Assembly: GCF_963678635.1 (NCBI RefSeq) | Contig: NC_087070.1 | Span: 49,457,467-49,521,466 of the forward strand | Direction: 5' to 3' | DNA from: Symsagittifera roscoffensis | Taxonomy: Eukaryota; Xenacoelomorpha; Acoela; Convolutidae | DNA length: 64,000 bases | Program-made: the position numbers and the translations under genes | Notes under the pieces: model-generated | Seen by the model: only the letters and a program-made list of their open reading frames with translations | Databases searched by the model: none | Told to the model about the DNA's origin: nothing | Part shown: in pieces, positions 53,916-64,000 of the stretch | Position numbering within the stretch: position 1 is the stretch's first letter | How the letters are laid out: each line of letters opens with the position of its first letter

Positions 53916-56336
53916 ATGCAATTGATAGTTGCCTTGAGTAACTTCGTCGGTGCAGTTGTGCTGGCGTTGAGTTTGTTCACGACTTCTAGCGACGGAGCGG
54001 ACGAGGGGGAGATGTTAGCAGTTTGGGACAACTTGTTTCCTTGCAGGGCAGGGGAACAAGGGGGAATACCGTTGTCGAACCAGTGCGACGGTGAAGCAGG
54101 TAATCTTCTTTTAACGCGTTTTGGAAACATTCTAAATTGCGCAAATAATTTCAATCAGGGAATTAAACAACATTTACATATAAAAAATGATCCACTTCTC
54201 GATAATAAAATTTGCAAAAATATTTGATGGCCCTGGTTTAGTCCAAGGGGTCAAATCCAGGGGCGGATTTAGGGGGGGAGGGGGATCGGACGCCCCCCCC
54301 CCCCTCAGGGATTCAACCTCCTGCCGACCCAAAGGGTTACCCTTTGTATTATTTTGAGATATCCATATTTGATGGTGGACCCTTAAATTTTTCTAAAGGC
54401 GCCTTTGGCGCCAATATATACTGATTTTGAGAGGGGAGCGCGCGCCAATAAAAAACGCTTTTTTTGGCCTGTTTTTTCTAAAATTTTGCTTGCGGCGCAG
54501 AAAATTTTACCAAAACAGGGTCTTTTTAGTGCTTTGGTAGAACTCGGAACTTCACTTTGCTCGACTTAAAAAAAGGTCGACAAAATTTTCGAAAACAATT
54601 TTGCGCCATAATAATTTTGCCTTAACACTAAGCAAAATTTCCTGATTTCTTAAAAATAATTTCAACCTGGGTCTTTTTATTTATTCCGCTTTTACTTATT
54701 CCGAGTTTAATTTTGCGATTTTGTATTATTCAATGTAAACATGCAGACAAAGAAAACGAAACACTAATTACATTGATTGGCTTGGTTAAATACAAATACG
54801 ATCATTTTATTCTGCAGCCACCTTCTAACAAGTTCAAAGTTTGAGCAGTTATGAAGATGATCAATTTTGCCTGCAGTTTTTTTCTGCTCTGGATTAAATT
54901 CTGCTGTTAAATTGAAATAAAATTGAATAATTTACCAAAGGTTATCGGTTTTTGGCCGATTCGGCATACTCATAAATCGCCTCTATTGTGAACAAAACAA
55001 TTCACTTGGTGCCAAATTTTGATTGACAAATTATAGCCATTCAGATTGAAAACAGTTATTTTTTTCAGGATGTTGGAATATTAATTTCTGGGCTGAATAA
55101 GTAACAAGACTCCTCAAACATTTTGAGAAAAACACATTTTGATTTTCAATTTCAATAAAATAAAGCAGCACGGTAACTTTGATCGGGCTGACACATTTTG
55201 AAATGAGCTACCAGAAATGAAAGCGATTAAAATATTTCACAGTTTTTTTATTGCTCCGACATTCGTAGAAAAAGATAAAATAATTGTGCTCTGGTTGATT
55301 TTTTCTCCAGACAAACTTGATTTTTTAACTAGCAGTTTTGGACGAGATTTTTTTGTACCATTCGAAAAGTATTGTCGTCTTGAGCTCGAAATTAAAAATA
55401 TATATATTTCACTTGTTAATTTTTCAAAACAAATTTATAAAGGTTTCAAGATTCCCAAATTTTAATTTGGGACAAGTAACGTGCATTATATTTCGTGTAA
55501 TTAATGCGTAAGCGGAGTCTTATTCCATCTGAAAAGTTGTTCCAAATTAAACTCAGGCATGTCTTTTAGTGTATTTAAGACTTTGTTAAATGCGAAATAT
55601 GATGATTTATGAGCTGGCAGAAGTATATAGCAGCCAAAGTATAAATCAGCCTAAAGTACGTAGTTGTTAAAAGTTAGTTATGAAACAATAATTTAAAAAT
55701 TAGACGTAGTTTTTGGCTGGTTCATATACTCTGCACATTTCTGATTGGTATTTACTTCGACTGCTTTATTCACACAAGTGAAAAAATTCACTCTCTAATT
55801 TAACTAGCGTGTGAAGAGATGATTCATTACTTCATCGACCTGAAGAAACAATCTGAACTTACAGGGCTTCGTCTTGAGACGAGCACTATTGTGTACTTTT
55901 GCGATGAAACTTAATAAAAATAATTTTTAGTGGATATTTGGATTCCTCGTCTATGTTAAGGGAATATATAACCACAACAATTAGATGCTGATTTTTGAAT
56001 GAGTTTCTGTTGTTTCATAAAAATGAATACTTCAGCTCTAAACTCGTGGCGTTTTGTATAATGCTCAAACCAAAAACCACGTAGCAGAGTCCTTATGCCC
56101 TCAATCAAGCCAATGATGAAGGATTGAAAGCAACAAAACTAACCAATAAGTCTGTACGCACAAATTTATATATATTTTTATAACCACTGTTTTTACTAGA
56201 CTGTGAGGAGACAATCACGACAACTTATGGAGACCAGTCGCTCAAAGTGTCAATAGACGAACACAACTGTCCCCCCTCAAGGCTCTTTTCTAGATCCCCA
56301 CCCCACAATCGACACTTAATTTGTGGTCTATCATGA
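53916..56336 (+). CDS. Secreted LDL-receptor class A protein, first exon and likely second exon
   Basis: Exon one (53916-54099) starts MQLIVALSNFVGAVVLALSL, a clear signal peptide. It continues to FPCRAGEQGGIPLSNQCDGEA, the front half of an LDLa domain, and ends in a good donor (GCAG|GTAATC) after the first base of a codon. A phase-matched exon lies at 56200-56336 behind ctgtttttactag. Its first two bases complete D, then C..., with SIDEHNCPP supplying the usual (S/G)-x-DE-x-x-C end, and an in-frame stop at 56334. The loop between D-C and DE is about 17 residues, far longer than the usual few. The intron contains a hAT MITE and a copy of repeat A. If the second exon is right, the product is about 107 residues. 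If it is not, exon one alone is still well supported. Alternative ends of exon two were not excluded. Confidence 0.6.
54258..54610 (+). mobile_element. hAT-type MITE, right end decayed
   Basis: The start caggggcggatttaggggg is intact. Family interior landmarks (gattcaacc, aggcgcctttggcgccaatata, gcgcgcgcc, gcggcgcag) follow in order. The right terminus has drifted, so no target duplication can be shown. It lies in the first intron of the LDLa gene. Confidence 0.85.
55230..55910 (+). repeat. Repeat A, full-length plus-strand copy
   Basis: Order of modules: gtgctctggttgattttttc..cagacaaactt, gtattgtcgtcttgagctc, cacttgttaat, tttgggacaagtaacg, gttccaaatta, then tagcgtgtgaagagatgatt and cttcgtcttgagacgagcac. 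The last two match the right part of the Polinton-split copy (45332-45500), so this copy shows the uninterrupted arrangement. Confidence 0.65.
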
Positions 56337-56449
56337 TGCTAGCACTTTTAGCGACATGATAATAAATTTTGCAGAAAAAAGACTTTTAATAAATCTTTTT
56401 GCTCTGTTTTCATCCTAAATTCTCATTTTTACACTGTCACAAAACGCAA

Positions 56450-56760
56450 AAGTGTCTTTGCTTGAGACAAACTTTGACTTTTTAATTAGCAGTTTTGGAC
56501 GGGATTTCTTATGCCATTTGAAAAATATTGTTGTCTTGAGCTCGAGATTAAAAAAATAATTTTTACTAGTTAATTTTTAAAACAGATTTACAAAGTTTCA
56601 AGATTGCCAAAAGGGTTAATTTGGGACACTTAACGTGAATTATATTTCGTGTAATTAATGCGTAAGCGGAGTCTTATTCCGCCTGAGAAGTTGTTCCAAA
56701 TTAAATTCATGCATGTCTTTTCGTGCATTTAAGACTTTGTGTCCTAAATAGTGTCGGAAA
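56450..56760 (+). repeat. Repeat A, second diverged copy
   Basis: Closest to 55290-55590: both hold attatatttcgtgtaattaatgcgtaagcggagtcttattcc and gttccaaattaa. It lies 1.1 kb downstream in the same orientation. Confidence 0.7.
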
Positions 56761-57146
56761 TAAGAAAAAACATCTTAGATTTAGAATATACAAAACCCAT
56801 TTTCTGTCGTCCGAAATGAAAAAGAATTTTCAAGAGTCAGCAAACATTGAGCAAATTTTGCACAAAAGCTGTTTTCTTGCCACTTAATAAACTTTCTCTG
56901 TTGTAAAATTTTCTTAATAGAAAAATTGCATAGTGTTTTTAAACTGATTTCCATATTTTCTGGACAAATAAACCGTTAACCAGATTTGTTTCTTTGCCGG
57001 TCTTGTAGTTTGGTCAAACGCTTAATTCAGCAATCGCATTGTCCTTTTGGTTGGAGACAAGCATATTATCATATCAAAAAAATTAAAAGTGAAAAACAAA
57101 CTGGCTGTCCAATTTTTTATTTCACGCTGGTGGTCAAAGCCTCATT

Positions 57147-57560
57147 CAGGGGCGGATTTAGGGGGGCGCCCCCCCCCCCTCAGGGATTTGACCCCCTGCC
57201 GACCCAAAGGCGTTCCCCCTTAGTACTATTTTGAGATATCCATTTTTGGTGACAAACCCTAAAAACTTTCTAAAGGCGCCTTCGGCGCCAATATATACTA
57301 ATTTTGAGGGTAGAGCCTGCGCCAAAAAACGCAACTTTTAGGTCAAAATTTTCCAAAAACTGCCTAAAAACGAATTTTTTGGCCTGTTTGTTTTTCAAAA
57401 TTTTGCCTGCGGCGCAGAAAATTTGGCCCAAAATGGGGACAAAACAGTGCTTGGGGAAAGCTCGAAAAATCAATTTGGTCGATCTAAAAACAAGGCCGAC
57501 AAAACTTTCGAAATTTTTTTGAAACTCTGCCCCACCAAGGAAAACTTGGATCTGCCCCTG
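57147..57560 (+). mobile_element. hAT-type MITE, complete copy with 8-bp TSD
   Basis: Begins caggggcggatttagg, ends gatctgcccctg, and is flanked by gcctcatt at 57139-57146 and 57561-57568. At 414 bp it is among the least decayed copies and likely among the youngest. Confidence 0.92.
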
Positions 57561-57568
57561 GCCTCATT

Positions 57569-58159
57569 AATGCATGAATTGCATACTGTAGGATTTCAAA
57601 GTATAATTTCACCAAATAATTTGCTCTGTTATTGTACTTTTTCAAAGCTCTTGCCTTCCACTGTTTTTTGAAACAAAAAACACTAAATTTTGTTTCAGAT
57701 TTTTTAAAATTTAGTATTCAAAAATAGTTCGGTTACAGCGATAGAGTGACAATCAAGATCGATTCGAAGACTCTTATAATTTCATCCTTATGTGTTGAGA
57801 CTTAAATAAAAAAAAATAACTTGAAAAACAAGAGCTTATTTTTTAAGCACAGTTTTCTGATCTTAATATTTCTAAGAAAACTCAGTTTTTGATGTTACGG
57901 TGTCAAGTTTTCATCGCTTTGTTTTTTTCAAAAAATCATCTAAAAAATCAAAAAACAAAATTTTTAGCTAAGAAAAAAGCATGTTTTACAGAAGCTATCT
58001 GATCAACCTAGGGTTTTAGGACAGTTCAAAAATCAAGTTTTCAGGCCTAACAAAAATGAATGTTTTACAGAGCATGATGTTTTGCACATTTTTTTCTAAA
58101 ATCTATACTTTCGCGTCAATCACTTCAAAACAAACAGGCTGAAAATCGGTTGTATTTCA
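57569..58159. other. No gene seen
   Basis: AT-rich sequence without a supported coding island or repeat. Confidence 0.45.
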
Positions 58160-58234
58160 AGTAGTAGCGGACTTAGGGGGGACGCCCCCCTCCCCTCAGC
58201 GATTCGACCCCCTGCCGACACAATGGGTCCCCCC
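58160..58234 (+). mobile_element. hAT-type MITE, 5' fragment
   Basis: agtagcggacttaggggg, the C-rich tract, gattcgaccccctgccgac and gggtcccccc match the first 75 bases of the family and then stop. Confidence 0.75.
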
Positions 58235-58539
58235 TGATAAATTTGGTGATAAATTTTGAATCTAATGCCAACTTAATCGATTTGTCTTTTTTTCATCACA
58301 ATTTTCCAACTTGTTAATGTGTTCTTTTACCGTTTTTTAGCCGGTTCAATTCGGTTTTAACTGAAACGAGTAAATGGAGAGGAACGCGTCTACCTTTTAA
58401 ATGGACGGGCTTAAGTGGCTCGTGAAAATGGAAGATTTTCATCTGATTTTTTTCCCAATCCGAAGGAATGATTTTTTGAAAATCTTTGAGATGTGAACAA
58501 TTTCCCTGTCTTTTTCTGTGGTGAAAACAAAATTTATTG

Positions 58540-59980
58540 ACTTACTCATCTTGTTCGTCTGGAAGTGTGGCAAGTATTTCTGTGAGATTTCTTTCCCCAT
58601 TTTGGGCCGGTTGTTATTTCCGAGAATGTTCCTCTGTCAGGAAAAAATGTCTTCGACCATCCATTTGAGAAAATCGGAAGTATCAGTTTGCCGGTGATGT
58701 TGATGGAATTGTCGGTGATTCCGCAATATAAGTCCTTGGTTGCTTTATCCACTGGACAATTCTTAAAATAAGGAACCCGTAGTTTTAATTCGTGCAGAAC
58801 CCCTGCATGTTTAAGGTTACTTGATCTTTTTCCCCGAGGCCAATATTTAACAGTTTTTTGAGTTCTTTCTCATCGTCTTCAAAAGTTGTAAACACAATCA
58901 ATACAGATAATCGTCGTTTTCGCTCTGTCCGAATGCTGACCATGCATTGATCACGCCGCAACATTCTTTATTCACACGGTCATATTTACATCCGGACGGT
59001 CCGAAGGATTATAATCTGCATTATCTACAATTTGAGTGTTAACAAGGTTTACATTTATATAACGGGATTTACAATTTCTGGTGAAGTGACCTTTTTATTT
59101 ACATGATGTACAAGTCGTGTCCTTTGCTGGACAAACAGCAAAATGTCCTTTTGAGAACTTCCCGCCTTATTTCATACAGGTATTGCTCCGTTCGATGTTC
59201 AGGGTTGGCTCTCTTTTGACGATAAAACGATGATAAGATTTGTGTACAGATGATCCGTTGGGTTTAAAACTATTGGTTATTTTCATATGGTTTATATTAT
59301 TTTTTTGTCTATCAGGGCAGAGTCAGAAGTTTTCTTTGAAAGTCAGAATTTTTCATGTTATTTACGAAAATATACCTTACCCATTTGTCCTCTCCGGTAG
59401 ATATGTCACACTTTTTGGCTATTTTGGCTAAGGCTCCCAAAATTGTTCTCATGACTCTCTGTCACCTTGCTTCCTGTTTAACAATTTGTGCCTTTCAAAT
59501 GTGACGTTTGTTTTCCTGACGAAGGCAGTTGCTAAGTTTTCCCAAATCTCTTTCTCTCTATGCAAGAAATTTGAAATATTTTTTACTTTTGTGAATTTCT
59601 GGCCAAAGATTGGTTTTCCTTCATTTCCTAGGGCTAGGTAGATGATTGAACGAAGTTTGTTGTCGGCTTCCTCTATTCTCATTCTATTAACTTTCTTTGT
59701 TTCGGTTTTGCTAGATGCCGCTTCTTCGCCGTCGTATTGTTTTTGTTCTTGGATATTTCTCCCTTTCAGTGTTTTTCTTTGGTTTTCCGATTCGTTTTCC
59801 GTCGGATTTTCTAGTGTTGGTGGAAGAGTATGGTGTCTTTCCGATGGATTTAGTAGATTCTCGATATCTACATTTTCTTTCGCAATAATTGCTAAGTGGA
59901 AAAGATCACTACATTCTTCCCAAAGGATAGGTGGGTCCACTGTATGGTTCTGCCAAAATGGAGGTATTCTTCTCACGTTA
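58540..59980 (-). mobile_element. Decayed LTR-retroelement gag region (Ty3/Gypsy-like)
   Basis: The minus strand carries a gag-like protein region (59449-59976) with REKEIWENLATAFVRKT-type wording, then a zinc-knuckle region and a stretch that may be the start of the protease part. LTRs and the rest of pol were not found. It is broken many times and old. It is treated as a fossil and its exact ends are uncertain. Confidence 0.55.
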
Positions 59981-60220
59981 GATACGTTGTTTGACTGCGC
60001 CTTGATAAAATGTTACTTTGTTACAGCTAACTCTACTTTATACAGTTGAAAAGATAAAAGGATTAAAGTGACTTAATCTGAAAGTTAAAACACTAAAAAA
60101 TGACAGAACATTCTCTCCGGCGCAGAGAATGAAAGTGATAAGGTCAAACATAAAAGACCGGTTAAATCAACAAGATAAGCCATCAGTTTATTATTAAAAT
60201 TAAAAGTGGAATCACATCAC

Positions 60221-60852
60221 TCCTCTTGTACTATATTGAGATATCCACTTTTGGATGTCTGACATTCACATTTTCTAAAGGCGTCTTTGGCGCCAATATA
60301 TACTAATTTTGAGGGGTGAGCGCGCGCCGAAAAAATGTGATTTTTTGGTTGAAATATTCCAAAAATTGCTCAAAACACCTTTTTTGGCTTGTTTTTTTAA
60401 GTTGCCTGCGGCGCAAAAAATTTGGTCATAATATAATAGGGTCTTTAGAGTGATTTGAGAGAGCTTAAAAATAAATTTGGTCATTCTAAAAAAAGGTTGA
60501 GAATTTTTTTTTGAAAATCCGCCCCCTCTCGAAATTCCTAGATCCGCGTCTGATTTCATGTTTGAGATTGCCGACCTTTTGGTCCTATTTTAGGCGAACC
60601 TTTTTTAGCCGACTAACCTAACCAACCTAGGTTTTTTCGAAGATGTTACTGGCGCCTATATGTACTATTTTTAAGGACAGAGCGCAGTCACAGAAAAGCT
60701 TAGATCAAAAAACTTAAAAGTGTGCTCAAAAACTGCCTGCGCTGAACTGTGTGTTTTTGGGAGCTCGAAGAAACAATTTGCTTGACCTAGAAAAAGTTGA
60801 CGAAGTTTTTTGAAACCCCCTTTCCCCGAGAAAATCTTAGGCTTGTCCCAAA
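60221..60852 (+). mobile_element. Two degraded hAT-type MITE copies
   Basis: The first (60221-60552) lacks its left terminus and ends gatccgcgtctg. The second (about 60630-60852) is more diverged but keeps ggcgcctatatgtacta, ctgcctgcgctgaa and gagaaaatcttaggcttgtcc. They lie end to end. Confidence 0.7.
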
Positions 60853-61001
60853 TCTTATTGGCAAACAAGTGGGAATGGGTTGGCTATAATTTGTTTTGCA
60901 TCTTGGGTTTGCAAAGAAGAACTAGGAAAAATATTTTCAAATTTTACTATACTGAAAACAACCATTTTGGGTGTTTGGAAAAGAGCCCACCCCATCTATA
61001 G

Positions 61002-62253
61002 TTCTTTGCTTTGTCCTGGCGAGCCCGGAGTATTTGAGAGGGTGGGAGGGGCGAATGAGAAAATGTGCTACCACTTGCGTCCAGTTGAAATGGGGGTGGG
61101 GTCGTTCTTCGATGCCATGGACTACTGCGAGGGAGTGTTCAACGTATCTGTGGGACCAGAGTGAGCTCTTTTCATACCTTCTAAGGAGAAATCAAAACTG
61201 ACGCACTTTTTTGTTTATTTCTTTCATATCGTTTGAATGCTTACTTTTCATATCGTTTGAATTCTTGTGATGAAGAATATTAATAAGCATTTCTAGTTAA
61301 AGAGCCTTCTAAATGTTATCCTATCGTTGCTTGTCTTGATTTAAAATCCTCGTCTCAGTTAGCTAGCCGAGCTTTGCAGACTAAGTTTTAATTTTTCTCG
61401 TCTCAAAATATGAGTTATGGCTTCAAAATATGTTTCTTACAATTTTAAAAGCCTGTGGAAGGAATCAATAAATACCCGGGTTGACCAAAACTTCTTATCA
61501 TACAATTTCCATATACGAGAAACTTCTTGTCATACAATTTCATACAATCCCATACGTACAGAAAATTGTATGAAAACTCTATGATAAGCATTTTTCCATA
61601 TATGAAAAATGTATGATAGGTGTTTTTCCATAAATCAAAAAATTTGATTTTTTCTTTCTAAATTTTTTTTCTGAAAAATTTTCGGTTGTGTTGAACACAA
61701 GTGAGAAAGACCTTGGTTACTCAAAGCACCAAATATATGTATATTTAACCAGCCTCCAAAATAACCGGGACTTTGGGCTCTTTTCCAGTCTCACCTTTGA
61801 ATTATTCCTAGATTTTTCTTTTTGCGATTCCGAAAGCCTGTTCAAAAAGGATTTGACAATCTATGCTGCAATAAAACGTGCCGATGGGGAAAAGTGAATC
61901 GAGCTTTACAACATTTCTTACATCGTGCAAACTGCTGCATGAACAATTTTCAAACCAATTGAAATAGTAATTCTAGAAAAGTGAGGTGAAGAGAGGGGGG
62001 GGGGGGAGAGGGGTTGGGGAAATTGGAAAAGAGTAGGATTTTGTGTGTTTTTAATAGGAAAGTGTACATGGCAAGACCCAATTCAAAGGACCAGGTTGAG
62101 ACCCTGGCACTGTGGGCGAAGAGCAAGGGCGTTCCCAAGGACATCAATGGGGTGTGGCTGGGCTACATCAAACAAGTTCTGGTTCTGCAGGCAGAACAGA
62201 ACAATAATGTGCCAGAGGAGAGAATCCACTTGAGACGAACCGGTTTCGGGTAA
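61002..62253 (+). CDS. C-type lectin-like domain, two exons of a larger gene
   Basis: Exon one (61002-61160) follows ccatctatag and includes NEKMCYHLRPVEM, GVGSFFDAMDYCEGVFNVSV and ends ...GP plus two bases. Its donor AGA|GTGAGC is strong. Exon two (62058 onward) follows tgtttttaatag, completes E, then KVYMARPNSKDQVETLALWA and INGVWLGYIKQ. The order C, SFFDAMDYCE, a helix with NSKDQVETLALWA, and VWLGY is the first two-thirds of a CTLD fold (in known CTLDs: W.DA..YC, then E...L, then .WIG). Exon two probably ends at 62249 in a donor (TTCGG|GTAATC), since the WND/Cys end of the domain is missing; the in-frame stop at 62251 would otherwise truncate it. The intron is 897 bp. Both exons are GC-richer than the surroundings. 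It could belong to the same gene as the LDLa exons upstream, but nothing shows this. Confidence 0.65.
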
Positions 62254-62692
62254 TCGCCCTCTTATTTTACCCATCTAAACTTCACATTAGGAGAGAATAA
62301 AACTAGGTATTTTTGACCAGTTGCGCACGCATGAATTCTTCCAGTTTTTAGGTCGACAAAGTTGATTTTTTAACCTCGTTGATACATGAAACACACAAAA
62401 AAAATTTTGAGAAAAGTTTGACTAACACAATGTAGAAATAACTATTTTTTTTTCGAAAGTTATTTTGCCGATAGAAGCAAGAGCGGTACAATCGCCATCT
62501 TATATAATTTTCATCCTTCGATTTCATCCAAAGTTCGCCCTTCAGGAAAAACTGAAATATAGGAGCTTTTACTTCAAACTATAAAAAATTAGTTGAGAAA
62601 CTTCAAAAACAAAAAAAAATTAATCAGAAAGAGTCATCTCCGTTTTTGCAGCAGACTAGAATACCGGAAACTTTCTTTTTTCATAGTTGTTT

Positions 62693-62910
62693 CGGCTCTT
62701 TTTCGTTTCCCCCCCCCCCCTCCCCACCTCACACGACCACTATTTTTATGGTGTAACGAGTAAGTAGTTTTACAAGGTTAATTATGAAGACTAAATATGT
62801 TTGACCCAGCCTAATTAGTCCACATGCCAATTTTCATAACGATCGGACAATGAGAACAGTAACTTTACTAGAAAAAAATTGCTGGTGGAGGGTAAAAGGA
62901 AAAAGAGCCG
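62693..62910 (+). mobile_element. MITE E, complete copy
   Basis: Ends cggctctttttc and ggaaaaagagccg, flanked by ttgttt at 62687-62692 and 62911-62916. It shares ordered internal modules with 28433-28633 and has a C-rich stretch near the left end. The flank repeat is short and low-complexity, so the superfamily is uncertain. Confidence 0.75.
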
Positions 62911-64000
62911 TTGTTTCATGTGTTAAATGGAAGAACCCGTCACGTTACGATGTAAATTAAATGTGGAGTGATAGTGGAAAAGAGCCCGGAACTCTCAAAA
63001 GCAAAATTCAACTATTCAATTTAAGAGTTTTAACAATCACGTGCATTTTGGATATTAGCTAGGTTGAAAAAATCTGTCAAGTTCATCATACGAGGCTATT
63101 TATCAGGATTGATCACAATTCTTATTTAGCTGATCTTCAAAAAAGTTCAACTGAAGATTTATAGAGAAAAACTTGTCTGTTTGTGTAGAAAAATTTGATA
63201 AAAACTCAAATTTCAGTATCATAAGATAGAAAGATAATAACCATGGGAAGAAATAACAAAACTTGCGAAAAGAAAATTTTGGGTGGTTTAAAAAACAATT
63301 TTAAGCTTTTTATGAATTTCATGGACCTCCAAAATATTTGTTAAGAGCTTTAAAACTGTATTTAAAATTTCTAGAAAAAGTTTTGAACACAATTAATTTT
63401 CCCTGAACACGTTTAAGTAGATATGAAATGAGAGATTTTTTGTAGAATAAACAACCGGGGTTTCTAGAAAAACAGTAATTTTTGCCAAAAAGTATGGTCT
63501 GCTGATCTTTGAAATTAAGGAGATCTCATAGATGATATTTATTTTTATTTTCAAACTTTTTGAAAAAAAAAAACGTATTTCTTCAATGCAATAACAGTTT
63601 TTTTAGCACTTAGCATTAGCGACAAAAATACGGCTTTACTCACGGTAATACGGAGTATTCTCTCAGTTTACTCAGAGGCAAAGAAATATCAAAAACCTCT
63701 TACAAAGTGAAAAATGTGTTTAAATGATATTGCTTGTTAGGCAAAAACTTTCAAAGTAGCATTTTAATTTTTTTGTAGATTTATCAATTCAAAAAAGTTG
63801 GTTCAGATACTTTGAAGGGTAATCAGACTTACGAAGAATCCACCATATTTTCTCACTACATTTTCAGGTATCTGCAGTAGCTGTTTCTCAAAAATTCCAT
63901 TTGAATATATAAAAAAAATTTTTTTCAAATTGTTTCATATGAGATTGTTTCATACATCAATTTGAAGTTAGAAAATGCAATGAAAAAAACTGGTACCACG
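62911..64000. other. No gene seen
   Basis: AT-rich sequence. Contains ggaaaagagccc-type fragments near 62979 and otherwise nothing recognisable on either strand. Confidence 0.45.

Noticed and set aside
57304-57522. 72-codon frame KLVDLK.. at 57.3 kb and similar frames at 8566, 12813 and 60275
   Set aside because: Recurrent frames inside hAT-type MITE copies; the shared peptide reflects shared non-coding sequence.

Overview
The window looks like a repeat-rich, AT-rich chromosome segment of an invertebrate animal. The evidence is spliced genes with GT-AG and one GC-AG intron, an EVI1/PRDM-type zinc-finger gene, a cytosolic-type alpha carbonic anhydrase, a tRNA-derived SINE, many small TIR transposons, and a Polinton whose capsid-like gene resembles the F54H12.2-like family of invertebrates. 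I cannot name the species from sequence alone. A 200-base assembly gap lies at 21410-21609.

Layout. 1-7.0 kb: old repeats, a hAT-type MITE with a clean 8-bp target duplication, a candidate pair of terminal exons of an unrecognised cysteine-rich protein (1528-2491), a small TIR element (about 3399-4657) carrying a SINE, and a long CT microsatellite. 7.0-15.5 kb: a near-perfect 4.25-kb tandem duplication, each unit holding one intact carbonic anhydrase gene. The four differences I found lie in the 190 bases upstream of the gene. 15.5-22.1 kb: gene-poor, with two older low-identity repeat families. 22.1-24.0 kb: two exons of an EVI1/MECOM/hamlet-like zinc-finger gene joined by a GC-AG intron. 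24-29 kb: repeats and MITEs.

29020-45326 is a Polinton/Maverick of about 16.3 kb. It has terminal inverted repeats of about 260 bp and a 6-bp target duplication (actata), and sits inside a copy of another repeat (here 'repeat A'). It carries protein-primed DNA polymerase B, integrase, adenovirus-like protease, and major and minor capsid-type genes, plus several unassigned small genes including PC4-like ones. Both ends are whole but several genes are broken (about half a dozen breaks in all). I could not find the expected packaging ATPase.

45.3-49 kb is a nest of inverted-repeat MITEs, including a Tc1-type one with TA ends. 48991-53445 looks like a TIR-bounded element with subterminal ATTATAATCGATTATAAT-type palindromes. 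It holds an intact 1011-codon reverse transcriptase with an N-terminal PHD finger and a C-terminal restriction-like endonuclease, an opposite-strand PHD mini-ORF, and a 150-bp perfect palindrome. The smaller element at 3.4-4.6 kb shares this end design.

The last 10 kb holds the first exon of a secreted LDL-receptor class A protein (53916) with a phase-matched second exon at 56200, a decayed LTR-retroelement gag region (58.5-60.0 kb), and two phase-matched exons of a C-type lectin-like domain (61002-62249), among more hAT MITE copies. The host genes are independent and form no pathway. The mobile elements dominate the window and are nested in each other.
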